Shown here one piece after another: positions 1 through 12,635 of a stretch of DNA of 64,000 nucleotides. This DNA comes from Phascolomyces articulosus (lineage: Eukaryota; Mucoromycota; Mucoromycetes; Mucorales; Lichtheimiaceae): the NCBI GenBank assembly GCA_025677815.1, contig JAIXMP010000023.1, positions 248,001-312,000 on the forward strand, read 5' to 3'. Within the stretch, counting starts at the first letter, position 1; every line of letters starts with the position of its first letter. The translations under genes and the position numbers were made by a program. The notes under the pieces were generated by a model. The model was not told the origin of the DNA. It did no database searches and saw nothing but the letters and a program-made list of their open reading frames with translations.

Positions 1-79
1 CCTTTTTTCCCTCTCTTTTTTACGCTAAATATATGTATATTATCTATGCTCAATTCTTCTCTCTCTTTTTGGGTGGTAG

Positions 80-825
80 ATGTACGAAGTATGAAATCTA
101 TCATGGAATGGAAAGATCCATCCAATCGACCATGTTGTGTCGCCCAATTTAGTTTCGACGAAAATTCCATTTATACTGTTGATTATACAGGACAACTTTC
201 ACAATGGTCCATTCACAAACGGGGAACAAGTTTATCACAACAACAACTTGCTGGATTCCCACCACCAGCCTCCTATCCTGCACCTGGTGGTAGTAGTGGT
301 ATCACTGCCGATCTGTTAGCTCTAAGTAAAAAATCTTCCAATAATGCAGCACTTCCACCGCGACCTAAATCAAATCCATCCACTTCTTCACGATCACGAC
401 TTTCGATATCATCCAGTCGATCTACACGATTACCCATGATTGCAGTAGATGATAGTGTGACACAATCCTTATTATCCGTCTCCCCTCGCCCACAAATGGT
501 AGCATTCAATGCAGAAACTGATTTTGTTCTCTGTGCATCCTCTTCGTTGATGAATGATGGTACCAATAGACTCATCACTTCTTCATCTTCCTCATCCATA
601 TCTTCCTTGTCATCAACCTCTGAAAACCATCATAATGGAAATAGCAACAATTCTTCAACACAAGGAACCATTTATCGTGTGACAGATGGTCGTCCAGCAT
701 TACAATTTGGTCATCAACCTATTCATCAGAAATTAACCACAGTGGATTGGACAAGTTCTTCAAATACTTGTTTATTAGGTAGTGTCGATGGTAGTGTCAA
801 AATCACGAATTTGATTAAAGTATAA
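80..825 (+). CDS. WDR91-like WD40 protein, C-terminal exon (5' end outside window)
   Basis: This is the last exon of a WD40 protein cut by the left window edge. The exon probably starts after the acceptor ending at 79; the preceding exon would supply the first base of the Asp codon, giving W-D-V-R-S. Seen: a WD40 blade (AQFSFDENSIYTVDYTG, then LSQWSIHKRG), a Ser/Pro-rich insert of about 80 residues, and a final blade with TTVDWTSSSNTCLLGSVDG and KITNLIKV just before the stop. The order FDE..IY..G....QWSIH, then VDW, then DG..K.T.L matches the C-terminus of animal WDR91, a Rab7 effector that limits PI3P during early-to-late endosome conversion. The role here is inferred from that family. The Ser-rich insert is not expected in animal proteins. 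Another WD40 family is possible because only two blades are visible. Confidence 0.72.
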
Positions 826-3216
826 GACCTTCCTCTCTCTCTCCTTTTTTTACCACTTTTTTTATTATTACTCTTCATGCCTCTCTTCAATCATATCCTA
901 CATTTACAGAAAAAAAAAAACAAAAGAGAGAAAGGGAGGGAGAGGAAAAAAACACAATACCAAGTTTGTATACAGTAATCTTCCCCCCCCTGTTCATCTC
1001 TTTCGCTTTTATATTATTCTGTTCACACATTGTATACCAACCATTACTACCCAACAAATATTATTCATCCATTTTCGATTTCTTTCTTTCCTTCCTCTTT
1101 TACATCATCATCTCCTGCAAATATATATTTTAATACATATATATATATGTATATATATGATATTTTTTTTCGTTAATGAAAAAATATATGTTCAAAGTGG
1201 AAGAGGAATATATTCTTTTATGGAGGAATAAGCTATACAGTAGATTGTCCTCAAGTAGGCTTAGAGAAAATACAATTTATGCTTGACCATATTTCATAAT
1301 TACTCGTTTCTCCGTAGACTTAAAATAATCCTTACTGCGTACATGCTTATGATTCTTTATCAGGGTGAAAGAGATTGTTGGTCTTCTACGTAATAGTATG
1401 AAAAGAACGATTTGAAACTCCCTTTAAGTTTTATTCTCAGTCCTTTGGTGATCAGATATACTAGAAAATTCATGTCAAGTAACTAGAAGAATGGTATGCT
1501 TTGTGGTGAGTAGAGAATGTATATACAAACTGAAAAGATCTGAAAAATTACGGTAAACTTTAATTCGCTATTATTAATTAACAAACAAACAATAATAAAT
1601 GTCAGATGTATGTGCTTTTATTTAGCTTTACTAACAATTAAGAGGCAAAAATACCCTTACAGCAGATGATCATGACAATTAAAATTTCACGGATACTAAT
1701 AGCTGGTCATATACAATAACTACATATAATGGCATTCGGCTTTACTTTTATTAATATAACATATTATTATCCTACTACTACATCTTCTCTAGTAGTTAGG
1801 AAAAACTTAGTTCTATCGTAAACACACACTGGCTTGTCGTGTCTCATTACTATGATTACCAATCGAAAGGTAATAATGATGATAAGATGATATGAATGAA
1901 AAGCTCTTCCATTTTAAATGAGCTGTCAGTTATATACCATCTATATACGTACACCACTGGTAATTTTATTTGCAATTAACTACTGCTATACGTATTTGAT
2001 CCAGAGTTTTTTTATTTATTATTGTACAGTATGTAAAAGGCCATTCATAATAAAGCTCAGCTCGCAGTTGTATTACAGTTTTAGTATACGCAAGAAAGTA
2101 CAATAGTAACGACACTTTGATGTTTTTTTAATGTGTAGATCTATTTATATATATTCCCAAGCCCTTCGTGAGTTATTGAGTGATATACTAATGTCCTAAA
2201 TACTAATATTTACCTTTATTTAGCCGAAGGATCACATCGCTGGTGATAAAAACATCTGGTAGAGGATGAAATTATTGTTATCACATACCATATATTTTAT
2301 ACTACGTATAAAAAATATCAATTTATCATCATGATCAGACATATATGCCGTCAGTATTTTTCGTCATCCTTTTTATGACCACCATTTATTGATAATTTAT
2401 AATCCGTAATAACACTATTATTATATATAGATTTGGGTTTGATTCATATTTATGCATTACAAAAGAATATGAAAAAAGATGGGAGCCTCAGTCAATTTTT
2501 TGTTGGTATAAAAGAAGAATATCATATCCTATGGCAATTATATAATTAAAAAATGTGATGTGTTCCGTATGCAACTGCTACTTAAGAGCTCGTGGGAAAA
2601 ATAGTTTAAATAAGTAGGATCGAATCGATGGTATCAGAGAATTATTACGTTGTTTGGCATGAAAATATAGTATCACACATGAGCAGTATTATACTTTACG
2701 ATTCATCCGGTTACAGATGCACTTCTGTTCATAGTTTTTATTTCCTAATGATCATGTATGTATATATCTACCTATATAAACACATTAGGATTTAATCTAT
2801 CAAATTAATAGTTATAAAAACTGTTGTCAATTTTTAGTAAAAGTTACTAAATGTTTCATCCTTTTTTGATTATCTATACACTACTTCCTCTTTTCGTTTG
2901 TTAGTATAAATAGTGTTTATTTTTAATCAAAATAATTAAAACACTGTATTATATGCAAGTAAAGTGACCATTGGATGTCTATGAAAATAACACAAGTTAT
3001 TTTTTTCCCAAAGAATATAAAGAGGCATATGCATCATGTAATGCAAAGTGTTTTACACATACGACATAAACGTAGATAGTAATAGAAGGGACACGGTCAC
3101 CGTTATTTACAGATAGAGGTATAGAATGGCATATATATATAAAGGTTTGTTTTATTTTTATCGATCGATATTTCTTTTTTCTTTTTCATCTCAATTGAAC
3201 ACTTTTTATTTGAAAT
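826..3216. other. Intergenic, AT-rich, no gene seen
   Basis: About 2.4 kb between the WD40 gene and the oxygenase gene. It has poly-T/poly-A runs, a TA-rich simple repeat around 1130-1160, and only short open frames of biased AT-rich composition. I recognise no RNA gene or mobile element. The last few hundred bases should hold the oxygenase promoter, but no specific element could be assigned. Confidence 0.6.
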
Positions 3217-5027
3217 ATGGTGAACACTATGGACACACCCACGTTTCCGGTCATTGATTTCAGTGACTTTGAAAATCGATTCGAAATTATTGCAAAGGAA
3301 ATCTTGGAAGCGTGCCATCATGCTGGTTTCTTTTGCATCATTCATCATCAAGGTCCTACTTCAGCTCAATTTAACCGGATTTTTGAAATGGTATGTAGCA
3401 TATGTATATACTATAAATATATATAAGCAAAAGAGCATTGTAATATATATGCCCACTGTTTGCCTATGATGACTGCAGTGCAAAATTCTTTAAAACTTAT
3501 CTGCTCTCTATACGTATCATCGATACTAATAATAATTATAATCACGATTATACAAATAGGGTGAAAAGTTCTTTCAGCAACCCATCGAGGAAAAAATACC
3601 ATTTGGTAGAACTCAAATAAGAAGCCAAGGTGGTTATGTTAGTCTTACACCAGAAGAGTGAGTATCTCTTTGAGGTGTTATAAATGATTTGAGGAGATTA
3701 CGCTACTTTGGAAGAAGATGGATGTTGTTTATCTGATAATATTTTGTTTCATATAAATACTAGGTTGAATGGCGAGAGTATTATTTATAATTTGAATAAA
3801 TCCGAGTAAGGAACACTTTTTTATTTAATTACTACCTATATAGAACCAACAACAAGGCCACATAGTAATAAAAAAAACCTACATTCAGAGCATTTGATGT
3901 TTTACCTCCTTTCGGAAATCAAGAACTTCCAAATGCATTCTTGGAAAATAAGCAAGAGCTTGATACATTTTATAAGGTATTACGACTGAGTGTATAATTA
4001 TATAATGTCATGACATCCCTACATATTATACAAATAATAATAATAATAACAATGCATGCAACTATTACTACATTATTATTATATTCCACTTTGTGAAAAA
4101 ATGACATCAAAATGCATCTTTTGCATTCTTTTATTAGGATATGCATTCCACTGTGACTATGATTCTTGAGGCGCTTTCTTTTGCGTTAAAGGTATCACTA
4201 TTCTCGTTGATACGTACATACAAATGATGCATCATACGATTCATTATTGTCACGATTGATTCATTATTGGTGCTTTTCCCCTTTTCATCCCTAATGTATC
4301 TATCAAATTAAATCAAAACAAAAAATGATGTAGATCCCTGCAAACCCGGAATCAGGAGCCAATGATTATTTGAGCTCACGCCATCGTTATGAAGATTCGT
4401 TTCATACAAATTTCTTTCATATTCAACGTTACCCAGCGAGCAGCAAGCAAGCGAAAACAACGAATACCAAGCAGTACCACTGTATTAGCAATAATAATAG
4501 TAATGATAATATTGCTAAAAAGGAAGTGATCCATACGGCACATGCAGATAATTCAACAATTACGCTACTCTCACAAAAAGATGTTGCGGGCTTACAAGTG
4601 GAAATCGACGGAAATTGGGTAAATGTTCCGATCATTCAAGACGCTATTCTGGGTCGGTATGCATAATATCTATGTAATTCAATATATATTTTGGTATTAT
4701 TGAATTGCATTGTTACATATTACTAAACCATTTTATGATCTCATTTTAGTGAATGTTGGTGATACTTTACATTGGTGGACACGAGGATATCTCAAGGCAG
4801 TCAACCACCGCGTCCTTGCCGACCCCGAATTAAAATACAAAGATCGATATTCGAGTGGCTATTTTATTAATCCCAAATCCGATACGCTTCTTGCTGGTAT
4901 TCCCAGTCCTTTTATTCCATCCAAAACGCCTTTCATCGAGGATATGACTACAGGCAAGGAATTGACGTTCGAGGAATACATAACTGAAAAATTCAAACGA
5001 ATGCCATATAAACTTGGAAATGATTAA
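3217..5027 (+). CDS. 2-oxoglutarate/Fe(II)-dependent dioxygenase, isopenicillin N synthase-like
   Basis: Seven exons join in frame to about 350 aa: 3217-3390, 3560-3657, 3764-3805, 3889-3976, 4138-4191, 4334-4652 and 4750-5027, all GT-AG. The N-terminus (FPVIDFSDF... HHAGFFCIIHH) is the DIOX_N-type domain common to plant and fungal 2OG oxygenases. The double-stranded beta-helix core carries the iron ligands: H-x-D in HTAHADNSTITLL, the distal His in KAVNHRV, and the 2OG-binding R-x-S in RYSSGYF. The motif ILVNVGD is formed only across the last junction, which fixes the donor at 4653. Family members hydroxylate, desaturate or cyclise small molecules, often in secondary metabolism; the substrate is unknown. 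No biosynthetic genes flank it, so I would not assign it to a cluster. It converges on the PPR gene downstream. Confidence 0.88.
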
Positions 5028-5427
5028 AATGAGAATATATACAATGTGTTTCCTCTCTCCCCTCTTTCCCTAAAAAAAATTACACTATGAATAAACTTTT
5101 TTTGTGATTGTGAATAAATGTTTCTATTATGTGTTTATAATGGATGTGAATATATGTTGTAAAAGGAAAAACCAAAAAATGGGTGCTGGTGTATAGAAAA
5201 GACAAGGTACGAAATGACGATAGGGGGTTTACAGTTGTGTGTATAAAAAATTGGGGGATGCTATTTACAATAATGTGTTTTCTTTTGGTGTGGTGCAAAA
5301 AGGCAGAATAGATAGAGCCCTTCTTATTGTATTCTTTTTTTTTTTGATTTTTGATTTTTAAGGTGTGCAACAGTTGTAAAAATAATAATAATAATAAAAG
5401 TATACTTTTTCTTTCTTTTTTTGTAGA
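5028..5427. other. Convergent 3' intergenic
   Basis: About 400 bp between the 3' ends of the oxygenase gene (+) and the PPR gene (-). It is T-rich, with a short (AAT)n run near 5380-5400. No gene is supported; it should contain both 3' UTRs. Confidence 0.6.
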
Positions 5428-8090
5428 TTATTCTAACTTGGATGAAAATCGTTGATACGCCAGTTTATGAATTCGTTGACTCCAAATAGTAGCAGAAGCA
5501 GGGGAATGAGGTAATTTTTTAAATTCCTTGAATATCTCCTGAGCTCCATGTAAATCCTCGGCAGCAACCATCGAATAAAGAGCATAATAATAAGTTCGAA
5601 CTAAAAGATAACTTCCATCTTCATTGGGTCTTTGATTATTATCACCACGTGGTCGAGAAGGTAGTTGCCATAAAGATCGAACCCAATCAAAATCATTAGC
5701 TTCAAATGCTCCACGAATCAATAAATCATAGGTTGCTACGTCTGGAACAAGCGTTGATCCATAGGAATTGGTATGATGTATCATTTCGTCAAATGTCTTT
5801 TTGACTGTTGGGAACCAATATCTAATATTTGCCAAGGCCATAAAGAGTGCATTGTAATGAATCGTCGTAAGAGGAGTTTCGGATTGCTTAAGTTGTTGCC
5901 AAAATTCCCATGCTTTTTCTGGAAGATCCAAACGGGCATAAGCTGTCAAAAGGGCGGTGTGAGCAAGATGATCGGGTTTATTGTAGTGTCGCACAATGGT
6001 CTCATAACATTCTTTGGCTGCTTGTGCATGTAATTCCCGTCGAGATAATAAATCTTCACTCTTTGGTTGTTGCCTTTTTCCATTGTTAATATTGCTACTA
6101 CTGTTGTTATGATTATCACCACCATTATTATTGTTGTTTTTTGTTATTGGATCCAAATCTCTGGCACCCGCTAAACCATGTGCTTCAATTAATACCGTTA
6201 ATGCAGCTTGATCTAATACTTCCTCTACATCTACAGATGGAGATGTCTGGTCCGATGATGATGACATTTTGGAAAGACCACGTAAAATATGAATGGCTTG
6301 GACTGGATTTTCATGAATGGGCGAATCAACAAACATGGTGGCAAGGATGGTATAGGTTGTCAAATTGGCGGGTATCCCTTGATCGACCATTTCGCTGAAA
6401 ATACTGTATGCCTTGTCGTATTCGAATGATTTCGCATACCCTTGAATGATGGGTGTAAATACATGAACCGTTGGACGTAAGCCAAAAGGCGATTTTTGCA
6501 TCAATCGAATGATAGCATGTGCCTTTTCCATATCTCCCAATTGAACATAACCTACGACCAAATGGGAAAATACAAATTCATTCGGCATCACCCCTTTTTC
6601 TACCATGGCCCTGAATGTTTTTTCCGCTGTACGCATGTCTCGTTGAAGAACAGCATTTCGAATCGTAGTAGTATAAGTCACGACATCAGGTCCACCATAC
6701 CCTTCTTGTCCTTGTTCTTTCTCCATGGATTTCAAAAGTGTTGCTAACATATGATTCATCTCCTTATTCCCTTGAAGTAACAAGGGATCCATTTCCAATT
6801 TACCATAGATATCCAAAGCAATGTTCAATGTACGATCATTAGGTTTGATACCTTCCTTTTCCATCTCTTGAAACGTTGTTTCCACTGCCGCTTGTAAACT
6901 TGAACCTGCTCCACCTCTTCTATGCAATTCTGGTATCACCACACCGCCTTCCATAAAAACACGCGCCCTTGCACTTAATAACAGATTAAATGTCACCACA
7001 TCCAATTTCAACCCATGCTTTGTTGTAGCTGACTTGATTAAACTTTCCAACTTGTCCATATAACGCATTTGTTCTCGCTTATCATGATCCAGTTGCTTGA
7101 TCCGTCGAAGATACGCGGCAGCCAATTTATTATAAGTAAAAATCGTTATGGGTTGATCACAATAAAGCTCTCGATTCCTGAAAATGACTTCAGCGCGCTC
7201 CACCAAATCCATTCGATCGAATAATTCCAAAATCACACGAAATTCATTATCATCCCAAAAATAACCCAAGGATCGTACATGGGTTAATAAAAGCTCTAAT
7301 TGTCTATGATAGCGTTGTTGGAGTTGCTGTGCTCTGAAATAATAATATCCATGAGAGGGAGGATGTCGATGCTTTTTGCTACTATTGTTATTGTTTTTGG
7401 TGTGGGTCGCGGTATGACGATGATGGTTGTGATAATGATAGTGCCCTTCGGCTCGAATGTCTGCCCGCAGACACGCTAAAAGTTGCTGTGCAATGACACG
7501 TGGAATACCATATTCACGCGGGGGTAAATGCGCAATGGCTTCAAACGCTTCTAACGCTCTAGTACGATCGCCATTTTCAAGATGAGATCGAATAGTAATG
7601 GCACTTGACATGGATTGGGGTGGTAAAATATGTGTATCGAATTTAGCACTGATATGAGGTGGAATACGCCGCTGACTGTTTCTTTTCTCCCATGCCGATC
7701 GTATCTTGGTTTCCGTGGTTTCGAGTGGTTGTGACATTGGTTTATGTTCAGCTATATATATATATATATTTAGAATACTCATTAGACGCGTTCCGTTATA
7801 ACTACACTTTTTATTGTTTTTTTTTTTACAAAAAAAAAAATAACATGGTGGGTACCAATGTGACATATTTATTTTTTACCTCGACAGGAACAACTTGAAA
7901 AAGCTCGTCGTACTGGCGCCGTCGTTGTTGTGGACACAGGAAGACGTGTTGTTGTATTTGTTGTTTTGATAGACAAGTATTCAAGTTCATTTAAAAGAAA
8001 AAGTTGCCATTGTTGTAATAGGTGACGATGGGTTTGTTGCCTTGTTGCAGAATGCAGTCGCCCACAATGCCAATGGACCATATCACACAC
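5428..8090 (-). CDS. Mitochondrial pentatricopeptide-repeat (PPR) protein
   Basis: Two exons on the minus strand, 8090-7880 and 7751-5428, encode about 844 aa. The 128-nt intron has a GTAAAA donor and a TATATAG acceptor and keeps phase 1. The long second frame continues upstream only through intron sequence, so the first exon decides the real start. That exon encodes an Arg/Gln-rich, acid-poor leader ending in TAPVRRAFSSCSCR, which looks like a mitochondrial presequence. The body contains a row of degenerate 35-residue helical-hairpin repeats, such as VTYTTTIRNAVLQRDMRTAE and TYTILATMF, plus an Asn/His-rich low-complexity insert (NNNNNGGDNHNN). PPR proteins bind organellar RNA in stability, processing or translation. 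I cannot name the target, and fungal PPR sequences diverge too fast for a safe symbol. Confidence 0.85.
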
Positions 8091-8183
8091 ACCAATAAGA
8101 GAAGGGAAGCTTATGTATTTATTTATTTATTTGGGTGTATATTGATCAATAAAAAAAACGAACGAGGTCCTTATTTTGATTTT

Positions 8184-8271
8184 TTTGGTGCTGAGACTGA
8201 AAATCTATCGCGTTTTTTTTTTCGTCTGCCTGGATGAAGGCTTGTTAAGTCTCACTCAGTGCAGCACCAAA
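8184..8271. repeat. Imperfect inverted repeat upstream of PPR gene
   Basis: The left arm TTTGGTGCTGAGACT (8184-8198) pairs with 8248-8271, whose reverse complement reads TTTGGTGCTG, then seven extra bases, then a GAGACT end. The arms are separated by about 50 bases. It lies about 100 bp upstream of the PPR start codon on the opposite strand. It could be a small transposon relic or a chance stem. Confidence 0.4.
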
Positions 8272-11200
8272 AGCTAATACGTATTTTATATGCTTGACTT
8301 ACAAAACTAAATGTGTATTTCTTATTACAGATATGTCATTAATAAGAATATATAAAATTCTACTGAAGTACTAATTGATAGTGATTATTTCTCAGATCAA
8401 TAATATGATACCCACTATTTACTTTTAATCAAATAGGTATATATATATTTTCATCAAGTGTAGAAAAATTTTACCAGACAAGAGTGAAAAAGGTGGCGCG
8501 ATTTTTTTTTTGGCAATCCATTTTGGGAGAGAGAGATATATATAAAGACCCACATGCCTGGAGTTCAAAAAAAAATTCTCAGGTTGTTTTTATCAAATAT
8601 CATTACTTATGTTGTTTATGAGTACTTGCACACCGGCAAGAAGCGACTAAAGATAAACAGATGAATATCAGTTATTATAAGTGGTAAAGACATCATATAT
8701 TCCTACTTTTTGTTCAATCCAAAATGAGAAAAATAAAACTTACTATACAAGACGGTGGCAGTAATACATCCCGCTGAAGCAGGCATGCTCGATTTAGGGC
8801 TAACCCAAGGACGCTCCCTTTATCATAATATATTTTTTTGCTTATTAGTAAAGTATAGCTTTCTTCACAACCATTAGAATACTCCACTTTCTTTTGTAAT
8901 ACTTTCATAACTTACCAAAGCAAAGTTATTAGGATGGCCAAAGAAAATGAAGAAGAAAAGGCAAAAAAAAAGACTTATCTTCTTGTGATATTTTATATTA
9001 TAATGGTTGATCACCACAAACTACATATTATTAAAAATCAGTGGTCATTGTGGCTCAATATAGAAAGGAATATTGATGCGAATATAGAAAAACTATAATT
9101 TTTATAATGATATATAAGAGAATAATATGAGAGACGAAACATGAAAAATTCATTTGGTTGTATTTTATATATAATATACTACGAATAATTCGAGAGAACA
9201 TTATACATGCGTCGATTGTTGACACACCCAAACCAGAGTTATCAACTTAATATATAAATTAACGTAATCAGTTGATAACAAGTTTCGATTATGTTACATG
9301 TATTATTGTATTGATAAACCACAATGATATAAAGAAATATTTTAACGGTTTTAATCAGTAAGTTGTTATTAGGCAACATATTATTACGAATGTAATCTTA
9401 TGTCTTTTTAAAAAACATTATTATCCTCTGCCATAGCTTGGTTTTATTTATTTTATTACACATTTGAGACAAAGTCGAATGTCTTGTCGTAATTATCCTT
9501 TATAGATATATGAACGGAAGGATGGAGATTTGTTTTTCCAACTTGGTATCGACGTTAAATCATCATTTTATTGGCCAAGAGCCATTTCTTAACTTTTAAT
9601 ATGATTGGGACCAGGCACTTTAACATTCCCATATATAAAGCCGCAAAATCCAAAATTCTCCTTCAGCGCATAATTCTCCTTTAACATAACCCCTTCAACT
9701 ATTGTTCACGTTATTACTTGGAAATTGAGGGAAATATGTATTATTTCTTATATAATAGAGTCACATTATCGAATGATTCATTTGATTTAATATGATGGTT
9801 CTCTCTCTCTCTCTGTTATCTATTATCTTTAAGCAACGCACTGAAGAAAAATCCATCAACGAATGATTTATTATGAAATTTAGTTTGTTGCCAAGATTCA
9901 AAACTCGAAAATTTGTAGTTAACAAATCTTTCTCTCTCTCCCCAAATATCTCACAAATATAAAAGATAATAATAATAAAAAAAAACTGATAAAATAACCA
10001 AAATTTCGCACGTACATGGAATTATCTATCGATTTCCCACGACAGGAAATCCATTTTGTACGTGCGACAAAAAAAGAAGAATCTGGGGAAAATGGAAAAT
10101 GGGAACAACGGGAGAGAAAGAACAATATCCAAATCGTGATCATTACGCGTCAAAAAAAAAAAAAATTGATGTGATCCCACACACTCAGGCTTTTTTTGTT
10201 TTTCATATATATTATAAGTCATCATTATACGTTTGTTATACAACGTTACTAAGTTACGGAAGAAGATTGATTTTTTTCCCTCGATCATTCGGTCGATGTC
10301 GCCAGTTTATATAAATCACCTTTGATAATAGTATCGTAACTAATAGATCATCTCATTAAAGAAAGATATGGGAAAAGATCTAAATCGCTGGTAGCTGTTG
10401 GTGGGTCTGTCATTCGTTTTTGGGGTATGGGTTGAAGTGATGGCTTTGTTGGATGATCACCTGGTTATTCGCGTAGCACATTATTCTCCCTGTTTTTATT
10501 TATTTTACATACATTTTACTTTACATTCATGCTGATTTATGATTATCAGCTATATATATAAATTAATGCAAGTATATATGTATATTAACACCTAGTGCAT
10601 ATTATAATTCTGATTATCAATCTATTTATGCACATATATTATGTTGCTGTAGTATGGTGAGACTTCCTTCCATAACAAAGCCAAAGGGCATCTAAGAATA
10701 GTTTTGTTTGCTGTAGCATTTTTGTTATAATTGTTTCTTATCACAAGATTTCCTAATTCCCGGGCCTTTTTTTTTTTGTAACTTGTCTCTCCAATCCACA
10801 TATACTATCTTTAGGCAAGGTTTCCTCATTTGTTGGGTAACGTATTAAAATGAAGTTAGTGATAACCTAACTGCTACGTATGGTTACAATTTCAATACTA
10901 TACAAAGTATAAATAGTTTATATTTATGTATATGAATAAGAAGACGTAATCCAACTTAATATTAGTTATTCCTTCATAAAATATTCAAATGCACGGCATG
11001 TGCTTTTTTTTCTTATGAATAGTTATTAATAGGGCTTCAGCCTTATTTAATAATCTATTAAAGACCACATGATATTATATATATATATATATATATATAT
11101 AATAAAGATAGAACAACAACAACAACAACAAAAAAAAAAAAGGGCCCATGTATATAATTATTAAAGGGTTCTCTCTCTAAATTGAATGGCAAGTGACCCA

Positions 11201-12150
11201 TACATATAAATTAGATCAGATGGTTTTTTATGTATATAAAGTATTCTTAATATGAAATCCTTAGATAAGCAGAAATTAACAAAATAGCAAAAATGGGATC
11301 ATTCAACAAGCCAACAAAAAAAAAGTTTATATCGGTTAACATATGAAAGAAGTTATAGAACTTTTTATCATCACATTTGAAAAAGATAGCTTTTTTTTCA
11401 TATCACATGAAAATGAAGCTCTATAATACCATTTTACGTGAAGCTAAAACAGCTTTTTAGATATAGAATTATGATGAATATATATAAGTAACTATATGTA
11501 TGTAATAAACTTGAACTTAAATAGCGGGACATTAAACCAGAGCTTCTTTTTTTTTATAGGTTCTTTCATATAATTTTATTAATGAGTTATAATACTGAAA
11601 AATTTATATGTATCTATCTTTACACAACATAAATGTATTTAGTAATCCTTCCGATTTACTTTCTCTTTCCACTTCCTTGTATATTTCACGACATATTAAC
11701 TGGAAGACTATTTATTGTTATTACTCGACGCAAAAAAAATAAGGTTCATGACATCGATCCATCGAAAAACTCACGAATAAATAAAAGGCTAAATGTGGAT
11801 TCCGATAATTTACTAAACGAAATACCAAGCTAAACTCTTTCAGTCACTTCCGGCTAATTACCCAAAAAACGATCGTTTGTTGGATTATAACTTATTGGTG
11901 TTGTTGTTGTTATACAAAAATACACATTATAAACAGGATTAGTTAACTGCATGTATGTATATGTATCATGTATGCGTCTGATCAAAATAAAACTTTCTCT
12001 CCTTTTATCATTAGACTATTACTGTTCAAATCTATATATAATGCTCTATATGCAACAAGCCGCGCGTCAAATATGTCAAATGAAATTTGTCGGAGAGGGG
12101 GGAAGGGGTATCCAACAAATTAATGATGATGCTGCTGATAAATGATAATG

Positions 12151-12153
12151 ATA

Positions 12154-12198
<45 letters not shown>
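12151..12198. repeat. (GAT)n trinucleotide microsatellite
   Basis: An uninterrupted run of about 16 ATG/GAT units follows a less regular GATAAT run. It is non-coding, upstream of the PH-domain gene. Its reverse-strand frame reads as a poly-Ser stretch, which I regard as an artefact of the repeat. Confidence 0.9.
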
Positions 12199-12635
12199 TA
12201 TGCGCGTTATATGTGGGGTGTACAAGGCCGGGCGTCGAAGAAGAATGAGTGTGACATGATGGCACGTAAAAGGTAAGTTTATGTAACAATCTCTCTTAAA
12301 CTTTATAGTTCACTTTGGACCCGCCAAAAAAAAAAAATATTTCTAAAGGAAGGGCTGAGTTGTGTGCGTGTTTTGTACCTTTTCTTTTTTCTTTTTTTTT
12401 CTCCTTTTCTCTCTTCTCTTTTCTTCTCGTTATATTACTTTCAAACCAAAGACGTTATAACAAACGATATCACGATAAAAAACGACATTGTAAAAAAGAC
12501 AATCACCATCTCATTCTATACATATATATATTTACCTGTCGTTTTAACTCTCTCTCTCTTAACAATCACCTCTTAACAACCCCACCTCTTAATAACCAAC
12601 AGAAACCTAAATAATTTCATACATAACCTCTCTCC

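Larger units (their letters stand above)
8091..12635. other. 4.5 kb gene-free AT-rich region
   Basis: This separates the divergent PPR gene (-) and PH-domain gene (+). I found no reading frame with protein-like composition. Short frames at 8714-8908, 9919-10314 and 12315-12614 follow poly-A/T or simple-repeat sequence. Contents I can name are an imperfect inverted repeat at 8184-8271, an (AT)n run at about 11076-11100 followed by (AAC)n, and a long (GAT)n run near 12151-12198. The block could hold non-coding RNA or decayed transposon sequence, but nothing is identifiable by eye. Confidence 0.55.

Noticed and set aside
8714..8908. Minus-strand 64-codon frame with a locally GC-richer core; considered as tRNA or small gene
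   Set aside because: No tRNA arm pattern or T-loop consensus could be found and no protein feature is visible.
12315..12614. 99-codon frame just upstream of the PH-domain gene
   Set aside because: Pyrimidine-rich leader sequence translated as Phe/Ser/Leu; more likely 5' UTR or promoter.
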